Shown here piece by piece: positions 1 through 4,875 of a stretch of 5,910 nt of DNA. Source of the DNA: Acidobacteriota bacterium (GTDB taxonomy: Bacteria; Acidobacteriota; Blastocatellia; RBC074); contig JAGNMH010000377.1 in the NCBI GenBank assembly GCA_017991275.1, forward strand, positions 1 through 5,910, given 5' to 3'. The position numbers and the translations under genes were made by a program. How positions within the stretch are numbered: the stretch's first letter is position 1; every line of letters begins with the position of its first letter. The notes beneath the pieces are model-generated. The model saw only the letters and a program-made list of their open reading frames with translations. It was not told the DNA's origin and did not search any database.

Positions 1-1187
1 GGATAAATCGTCAGGTAATCAATCGGCGAAATCGGCTGATTTTCGTCCTGGTCGTAATGCAGTTTTTTGAACAGGTAAAACAAAAACTGCGGCCCTTCGA
101 ACCACCAGTGACCAAACAACTCTGCGTCGTAAGGAGCCAGAATCAGCGGCGCGCGTCCCAGCGTGTGCTGCAAATGTCCTGCTTGCGCCTGACGGTTCCG
201 CATAAAGTCTCCCGCATGCGAAGCCGCTTTGTTCGTCGCCCATTCCGGCACGTAAGGCGCTTTCAGATGCAAATCCATTTTGCCGGTGATGCGGTGGTAT
301 TTGACGCCGATGTTGCGGCGGACTCCGTCGTCGTGCAGGTAAGGTTTGATGTAATCGAAATCCTGAGCGTCGTAACCCAAATCTCGGTAAAACTCGCGGT
401 AATCGGGATCGCCGGGATAACCGATTTCCGAACTCCAAACCTGCTCGCTGGTTTCCGAATCGCGGGCAAAGACGGCTACGTTTTCGGGCGTAATGACCGG
501 AGCGTAAATGCCTCGCCGAGGTCGCGGCGAGCCGTACAAAATCGCGTGGGCATCGGCGATGAAAAACTTGATTCCGGCTTCTTGCAGGTAGCGGTCGTCG
601 CCGGGATTGAAGGCACATTCGGCCAGCCAGATTCCGCGCGGAGGCCGACCGAAATGTTTGATGTAATTTTCGCGGGCGATTTGAATCTGAGCGCGCTTGG
701 CTGTTTCGTTCGACATCAGCGGCAGATAACCGTGTGTGGCACAGCAGGTGATGATTTCCAGATAACCCGCGTCCTGCAATTCTTTGAATCCGCGCACGAT
801 GTTGCGCTGATATTTGTGTTCAAACACTTCGCGGCATTCGTTGAAATGGCCGCGATACATCAATGCTGCGGCATGAAATTGCGGAGCTTCGCGCTGTGTT
901 CGCTCGACTTCCTTTTCGGCCAACTCGCAGAGCTTGTTCAGGTGATTAACGTAACGCTGCTGCAACAACGGATCGCTGAGCATCTCGCACAGTGGCGGCG
1001 TCATGCTCATCGTCAGGCGGAACTTAACGCCTTCGTCGCGCAGATGATTGAAGGCCATCAACAGCGGAATGTAAGTTTCGCTGATGGCCTCGTACAGCCA
1101 ATCTTCTTCCAGGAAATCGGGGTATTCGGGATGGCGCACGAACGGCAGGTGCGCGTGTAAAACCAAGCTCAGGTATCCGTTGGGCAT
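1..1187 (-). CDS. GH57 1,4-alpha-glucan branching enzyme, 3' end cut by window
   Basis: The protein probably forms alpha-1,6 branches in glycogen-like glucan in the cytoplasm by cutting an alpha-1,4 chain and transferring it. I read 395 uninterrupted residues from the ATG at 1187 to the window edge. The N-terminus carries the GH57 motif LHAHLPFVRHPE (His11, His13). The likely nucleophile is Glu190 in GIWLAECAF and the likely acid/base is Asp354 in PYDAELFGHWW, close to the positions in characterised GH57 branching enzymes (Glu183-184 and Asp353-354). The segment from about 205 to 260 (YGSPRPRRGIY, then SEIGYPGDPDYREFYRDLGYD) is typical of the branching-enzyme subgroup rather than GH57 amylases. 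Members are usually about 520-560 residues, so the helical C-terminal part lies outside. The start is fixed by an in-frame TAA two codons upstream and by the motif at residue 11. No Shine-Dalgarno sequence is visible; an inverted repeat ends 11 bp upstream. It is the last gene transcribed here. Confidence 0.93.
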   Translation of the reverse strand, partial: MPNGYLSLVLHAHLPFVRHPEYPDFLEEDWLYEAISETYIPLLMAFNHLRDEGVKFRLTMSMTPPLCEMLSDPLLQQRYVNHLNKLCELAEKEVERTQREAPQFHAAALMYRGHFNECREVFEHKYQRNIVRGFKELQDAGYLEIITCCATHGYLPLMSNETAKRAQIQIARENYIKHFGRPPRGIWLAECAFNPGDDRYLQEAGIKFFIADAHAILYGSPRPRRGIYAPVITPENVAVFARDSETSEQVWSSEIGYPGDPDYREFYRDLGYDAQDFDYIKPYLHDDGVRRNIGVKYHRITGKMDLHLKAPYVPEWATNKAASHAGDFMRNRQAQAGHLQHTLGRAPLILAPYDAELFGHWWFEGPQFLFYLFKKLHYDQDENQPISPIDYLTIY

Positions 1188-1198
1188 AAGTTACGATT

Positions 1199-1304
1199 TG
1201 GAGTGCGGTGGCTCGACACCGCTTTTCATTTGCTGTGGAGCGCTCTGGTTCCGGTGAATGCGTTTGTGGCGAAAGCCAAAGCTGCGCCAGGCAGCAGCAC
1301 TCCA
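1199..1304. repeat. 106-bp imperfect inverted-repeat element between FTR-like and GH57 genes
   Basis: The ends are an exact 8-bp inverted pair, TGGAGTGC (1199-1206) and GCACTCCA (1297-1304). Partial complementarity continues inward for about another 9 bp. The left end also holds a small hairpin, GCGGTG (1205-1210) with CACCGC (1217-1222) around a six-base loop. No reading frame of note and no transposase are present, so it looks like a short non-autonomous or REP-like element, possibly a decayed copy. It fills almost the whole gap, leaving 7 bp to the FTR-like stop codon and 11 bp to the GH57 start. No T-run follows it on the minus strand, so it is not a standard intrinsic terminator. Multi-copy status cannot be seen from this window. 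Confidence 0.6.
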
Positions 1305-1311
1305 TATTAAT

Positions 1312-1737
1312 TTACGACGGTCTGTTCTTTCGTTCTTCTTCACGTTCGGCGGCTTTGGCGCGCAGCGGGCGGCCTTTGTCGGGTGTCGGGTCTTTGACCA
1401 CGCCGTAAGCTGCGAGTGCTTCGTGATCTTCGGGCAGATATTCGGTGATCGGCAAACCTTCGGGAGTGACGAACAACAGGCAGTGACAATACTTATAAAC
1501 CTGCATGTCGTCGCAAGCGCAAATCCATGTGCGATGCGTCACTTCTTCCTGTTTGTTCGGATAAAAACGGCAGGGGCAAAGCGGTTTGCCCAGTGTGTCT
1601 TTGTTATAAGCCAGACCGAGCACGACGGCTTCGGTGACTTCCTTGTCCGGGTGGACGCTGGTGCCGGATTTCTCGCAATACTTTTCGACGAAGTTATTGA
1701 TGCGATGCAGACTTTCTTCGCTGACTGTCTTACTCAT
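1312..1737 (-). CDS. Ferredoxin:thioredoxin reductase catalytic-subunit-like protein
   Basis: This 141-residue protein has the complete FTR catalytic signature CPC-X16-CXC-X8-CHC (Cys54, 56, 73, 75, 84, 86), with CAC in place of the usual second CPC. By homology to the Synechocystis enzyme (Cys55/57/74/76/85/87), Cys54, 73, 75 and 84 should bind a [4Fe-4S] cluster, and Cys56 and Cys86 should form the redox disulfide that reduces thioredoxin with ferredoxin electrons. The N-terminal helix region (about 1-50) and core match the family. A charged tail of about 35 residues (PDKGRPLRAKAAEREEERKN) follows the last motif and is probably disordered. The protein is soluble, with no signal peptide. The start at 1737 is supported by AGGAAAGG nine bases upstream; longer in-frame starts run into a palindromic repeat. 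No FTR variable chain, thioredoxin or ferredoxin gene is nearby, so its electron donor and target are unknown. The family call is firm; the physiological reaction in this organism is inferred. Confidence 0.9.
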   Translation of the reverse strand: MSKTVSEESLHRINNFVEKYCEKSGTSVHPDKEVTEAVVLGLAYNKDTLGKPLCPCRFYPNKQEEVTHRTWICACDDMQVYKYCHCLLFVTPEGLPITEYLPEDHEALAAYGVVKDPTPDKGRPLRAKAAEREEERKNRPS

Positions 1738-1746
1738 TGTTGATGA

Positions 1747-1754
1747 CCTTTCCT
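1747..1754 (-). promoter_or_regulatory. Shine-Dalgarno site of the FTR-like gene
   Basis: AGGAAAGG is read on the minus strand with a nine-base spacer to the ATG at 1737. It chooses this ATG over the in-frame ATG at 1881, which lies inside the repeat. The palindrome's end at 1757 is only two bases away, so folding of that repeat in the transcript could affect access to this site. Confidence 0.7.
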
Positions 1755-1756
1755 GG

Positions 1757-1889
1757 TTGGTACAGTACCGCGCCGTCTTGACCGGTGCAGTACCGCGCGC
1801 GTAAGCAAGCGGTTGTCTTTGAAGAATGAGCCGCTTGCTCACGCGCGCGGTACCGCACCAAGTTGCTGACGCGCGCGACACTGTACCAA
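1757..1889. repeat. 133-bp nested palindrome made of four related 25-29 bp units
   Basis: The inner stem pairs 1784-1812 with 1831-1859: 29 positions, 27 of them Watson-Crick, around an 18-nt loop. The outer stem pairs TTGGTACAGT (1757-1766) with ACTGTACCAA (1880-1889) exactly, then continues imperfectly to 1777/1868 with one bulged base. Each arm is two tandem copies of a unit beginning GGTRCAGTACCGCG, giving four copies in the order + + - -. It occupies most of the gap between the S9 peptidase stop (1906) and the FTR-like start (1737). No T-run follows on the minus strand, so a classical rho-independent terminator is unlikely. A REP/BIME-like element, an mRNA 3'-end stabiliser or attenuator, or a mobile palindrome are the candidates. 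There is no coding potential or cas-like context. Confidence 0.8.
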
Positions 1890-1905
1890 GCCAGCGTGAT
1901 TTGAT

Positions 1906-4650
1906 CTAGCGGCCACCGCCTCTGCGAGCAGCGCCTTTGTCGCCAACCTGTTCGCGTTCCTTGTTTAACTCAACCATATCAACGCTTCCGCTGACATCAC
2001 CCAACAGATGTTTGCAGAAATAATCCGCTCGTACCCAGAAAAAGTAATTGGTCGCGTCGGCGTATCCGTGACGTTTGCCGGGGATGACCAGCATGTCGAA
2101 TCGCTTGTTCGCTTTGATCAGAGCGTCAGCCATCCTGAAGGTATTAGCCGGATGCACGTTGTCATCAATGTCTCCGGTCGCCAGCATCAAATGCCCTTTC
2201 AGGTTTTTGGCCAGATCGGAGTTCTTTTCGATGGTGTATTCAAACTTCACATTGCCGTCTTTGTCGGTGACTTCCTTGACGCCGTGATGTTTTTCGCTCC
2301 ACCAGCGATTGTAAATGTTGTTTTCGTGATTGCCCGAAGACGACACCGCGACTTTGAAAAAGTCCGGGTAAACCAGCATCGCCGCCGTTGACATAAAGCC
2401 TCCGCCCGAATGGCCGAAGATGCCTACGCGATCAATGTCAATGAAAGCGTGGCGGCGCGACAACTGTTCAATCGCTGCTTTCTTGTCGGCCAAGCCGTAA
2501 TCGCGCAAATTGCCGTAGCCGTAATTGTGATACCACTTCGAGCGTGAGGGATGACCTCCGCGATTGCCGACTTCGATGACGATGAAACCGAATTGCGCCA
2601 GAGCTATGCGGTCGTTGCGCGGGACGAAAGTCTTGGTCACGCTTTCAGTCTGCGGCCCCGGGTAAACGTAAGCGATGATCGGATACTGTTTCTTTTCGTC
2701 AAAATCGAACGGCTTGTACATCACGCCGTAAAGGTCAGTGACGCCGTCGTCGGCTTTGACTTTGAACGGTTCAGGAAATTTGAAGCCCGCTTCCATCATT
2801 GCCGACAGGTCGGTTTTCTCCAGTTCCATAACCTTGTTGCCCAGGTTGTCGCACAAGATGGATTCAGGAATGGAGTTAATGCGCGAAGCGTTGTTGACGA
2901 AGTATTTGCCAGAATCCGAAGTCGCCGCCGCGTGCGAAGCGTCGCCGGGATTCAGCAGCTTCGTTCCCGCGCCGCTGAAATTGACGCTGTAAGTGTGCAG
3001 GTAATACGGGTCTTCGCCAGTTTCGCGGCCATTGGCGTTGAAGTACAACGTCCGAGTTTTTTCGTCCACGGCTTCGATGCTGTCGGAATAAAACTCGCCC
3101 GAAGTGATTTGGTTTTTCAGTGCGCCATCGGCTCCGAACAAGTAGTAATGCCCCCAGCCGTCACGCTCTGACCAGTGAATCAATTCCTGCCCGTTGCCAA
3201 TCAGCACCAGCGGTTTGATTTCGACATAAGTGTTCAGCCGTTCTTCGATCAGGGTTTTGACTTCGCCGGTTGCGGTGTCGGCGACGCACACATCAATCTT
3301 TTTCAGATCGCGGCTGGTGCGATAAAAATAAAGCTTGTCCGAACCGTCAGCCAGCCATTTCGGTTCGACGCCCGTGCCCGGCGGAGCGCCGCCTTGTTGC
3401 TGCTGATCCTGCTCAAGGCCCGTGCGATCAACTTGAATGAAGCGCACACGTTCGCGCTCGGTGTTGGTCGGCACAGCGGTGTAAAGCGCGATTTGTTGAT
3501 CGGGAAAGCGATCTTCTTTCACTTTGACGCGAGCTTTGCTGGCAATATCGAAAACTTCCAAATCGGCTTGCGGCTGATTGGCTTCGCCGGGCATGCCATA
3601 ACGATAAGTTTCAAGCGTCGGCCTGGGATTCGACAGCGAGTTGATCACCCACAGGTCGGCGACTTTACGCTGATCGTCGCGCAAGACGGAAAACTTCTTG
3701 GAATCCTTTGACCAGTAAACTCTGATTGCCGGAACGCGCGGAGTTTTATTTTTGTCGCTGAATTTGTAGGCCGCTTTTTCTTCTTCGCGCAGCCGCCGAG
3801 CGTAGCTGTAGTTGTCTTCGCCGTCGGTCGTTATCTGAGCTTCAACGACGGTCGTGTCGTCTTCTTTCTTCAAAGCTTTGGCGTAATTGTCGGCGTCCAT
3901 CATGAACAGATTCTGGCCACGAGCGAACACAATCGTTTTTTCATCTGGCGAAACAGACGCCCAGCGAGTTTTGCGCGGCGGTTTGTAATCCGGCATCAAA
4001 CTGAGTTTGGCCGTCGCCAAATCCCATTCAAAATAAACTGTTCGATTGGGCGAAGCCGGTGGCGTCGCTGCCGCTTGAGCGCCGCCCCGTTGCTGTTGCG
4101 GGTCGTCATCATCGTCGTCTTCAGCTTCTGGCTCTTCGGCTTCGGGATTTCCCTGCCCGCTGCCTGCAACGGCTTGCTCTTCTTTTTTCAGACCTGGGAT
4201 TTCGGCTTCGCGCGGCACGCTGATATCGAATTGAAAGGCCGAATCTTTCTTGACCATTCGCACGGTTGTGATCGGCAAATGCTGAGCGTCGTAAGGAATG
4301 CGCGTCAGAGTCGTCAATTGTGCGGCCATTTTGGCGCTGTCGAACAACGGCGTTTTGGATTTTTTCAGCGGGTCAACCAGATAAAACTTCTTGCCCTGCC
4401 CTGTTTCGTAGCTGTACCAGAACTTGTCGCCGGTTTCGAACCAGTGCGGAGTGACAGCCGTGTCGAAAACCATCTTGCCGACTTTTTGCGCCGTCCAGCG
4501 CGAAGCCAGATCGTAATTGGCTTTGCGAACGCGATTGTCCGCGTCGGCTTTTTTGTCCTGAGCAAAAGTGGCGACTGGTGACAACACCAGCCCTAAACAA
4601 AGCGCGAAAACGAAAAGTTGTTTGAATAGCTGCCTGGAAAGAAGCTGCAT
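1906..4650 (-). CDS. Secreted S9-family serine peptidase (DPP-IV-like propeller plus alpha/beta-hydrolase)
   Basis: This 914-residue protein probably acts in the periplasm or outside the cell, cleaving peptides, possibly dipeptides after proline or alanine. Residues 1-30 form a Sec signal peptide (K/R-containing start, hydrophobic core FVFALCLGLVL, likely cut after TFA-30). Residues about 50-620 resemble the DPP-IV N-terminal propeller, including DLWVINSLSNPRPTLETYRYGMPGE near 332-356. Residues about 630-895 form the hydrolase domain: YVYPGP (661-666, likely oxyanion Tyr), nucleophile Ser748 in GHSGGGF, Asp829 in GDIDDNVHP and His861 in GKRHGY. The spacing of 81 and 32 residues resembles human DPP-IV (78 and 32). 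The DPP-IV Glu-Glu motif is not clear; the acidic run REEE at 288-291 is only a weak candidate, so exact specificity is open. Low-complexity inserts lie at about 168-202 and 414-427, making it longer than the usual 700-780 residues. The start at 4650 is fixed by AGGAGG and the signal peptide. Confidence 0.92.
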   Translation of the reverse strand: MQLLSRQLFKQLFVFALCLGLVLSPVATFAQDKKADADNRVRKANYDLASRWTAQKVGKMVFDTAVTPHWFETGDKFWYSYETGQGKKFYLVDPLKKSKTPLFDSAKMAAQLTTLTRIPYDAQHLPITTVRMVKKDSAFQFDISVPREAEIPGLKKEEQAVAGSGQGNPEAEEPEAEDDDDDDPQQQRGGAQAAATPPASPNRTVYFEWDLATAKLSLMPDYKPPRKTRWASVSPDEKTIVFARGQNLFMMDADNYAKALKKEDDTTVVEAQITTDGEDNYSYARRLREEEKAAYKFSDKNKTPRVPAIRVYWSKDSKKFSVLRDDQRKVADLWVINSLSNPRPTLETYRYGMPGEANQPQADLEVFDIASKARVKVKEDRFPDQQIALYTAVPTNTERERVRFIQVDRTGLEQDQQQQGGAPPGTGVEPKWLADGSDKLYFYRTSRDLKKIDVCVADTATGEVKTLIEERLNTYVEIKPLVLIGNGQELIHWSERDGWGHYYLFGADGALKNQITSGEFYSDSIEAVDEKTRTLYFNANGRETGEDPYYLHTYSVNFSGAGTKLLNPGDASHAAATSDSGKYFVNNASRINSIPESILCDNLGNKVMELEKTDLSAMMEAGFKFPEPFKVKADDGVTDLYGVMYKPFDFDEKKQYPIIAYVYPGPQTESVTKTFVPRNDRIALAQFGFIVIEVGNRGGHPSRSKWYHNYGYGNLRDYGLADKKAAIEQLSRRHAFIDIDRVGIFGHSGGGFMSTAAMLVYPDFFKVAVSSSGNHENNIYNRWWSEKHHGVKEVTDKDGNVKFEYTIEKNSDLAKNLKGHLMLATGDIDDNVHPANTFRMADALIKANKRFDMLVIPGKRHGYADATNYFFWVRADYFCKHLLGDVSGSVDMVELNKEREQVGDKGAARRGGGR

Positions 4651-4757
4651 AACTTGAATCCTCCTGAAAGCGAAAGAAATTGTTTTTGGGTTTTGAACCG
4701 CGAATGGAAGCGTCGCCGGTAATGACGCAATCACAGATTGATAGGTTACAGCGCATA
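4651..4757 (-). other. 5' leader region of the S9 peptidase gene
   Basis: This 107-bp non-repetitive stretch lies between the palindromic element and the peptidase start. Apart from the ribosome-binding site I see no convincing -35/-10 pair, operator or riboswitch. It is the most probable place for a promoter of its own, but that rests on position only. Confidence 0.3.
4658..4665 (-). promoter_or_regulatory. Strong Shine-Dalgarno site of the S9 peptidase gene
   Basis: AGGAGGAT is read on the minus strand; its AGGAGG core ends nine bases before the ATG at 4650. It decides the start: the frame stays open to an ATG at 4782, but that one lies within the palindromic repeat, has no such site and would bury the signal peptide 44 residues in. 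Confidence 0.85.
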
Positions 4758-4859
4758 AAATTAGCCATTGACCATTTGCCATTGCACATTGTCAGACAGG
4801 GTAAGGATCCTTTCTGCCTGTCGAATAATGGTTAATGGCCAATGGTTAATGGCCAATTT
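4758..4859. repeat. 102-bp palindrome with inverted heptamer arrays around a GGATCC core
   Basis: The axis lies between 4807 and 4808 within the perfect 10-bp palindrome AAGGATCCTT (4803-4812). This is flanked by GACAGG (4795-4800) and CCTGTC (4817-4822). Outside these, the left arm has four CCATTNN-type heptamers (4765-4792, the last one imperfect), and the right arm has ATGGTTA, ATGGCCA, ATGGTTA, ATGGCCA (4828-4855), which is the same motif inverted. The outermost bases AAATT (4758-4762) and AATTT (4855-4859) also pair. Arms are about 50 nt with scattered mismatches. The element starts 16 bp after the CE15-like stop codon. It creates spurious start codons on both strands (4782, 4789, 4828). 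It encodes nothing I would call a gene; a mobile or REP-like repeat is likely. Confidence 0.75.
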
Positions 4860-4875
4860 CTGTCGTCGCAAAACA

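Noticed and set aside
57..1160. Long plus-strand open frame (367 codons)
   Set aside because: It is antisense to the GH57 branching enzyme, whose catalytic motifs are clear on the minus strand; the plus-strand translation shows no recognisable domain.
1738..1881. 48-residue N-terminal extension of the FTR-like protein from the ATG at 1881
   Set aside because: It is encoded by the palindromic repeat, and AGGAAAGG sits at the right distance from the ATG at 1737.
1757..1889. CRISPR array
   Set aside because: The four units are in inverted pairs (+ + - -) without regular unique spacers, and no cas gene is present.
1757..1889. Classical rho-independent terminator of the peptidase gene
   Set aside because: The stem is strong but no T-run follows it on the minus strand; the other two elements also lack a convincing one (only TTTT after 4758).
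2008..4581. Several plus-strand open frames (2008-2391, 2551-3171, 3175-3711, 4075-4581)
   Set aside because: All lie antisense to the S9 peptidase, whose triad and signal peptide are intact; they are by-products of codon bias.
4651..4782. 44-residue N-terminal extension of the S9 peptidase from the ATG at 4782
   Set aside because: It would be partly translated repeat sequence, lacks a ribosome site, and would bury the signal peptide; AGGAGG before 4650 gives the better start.
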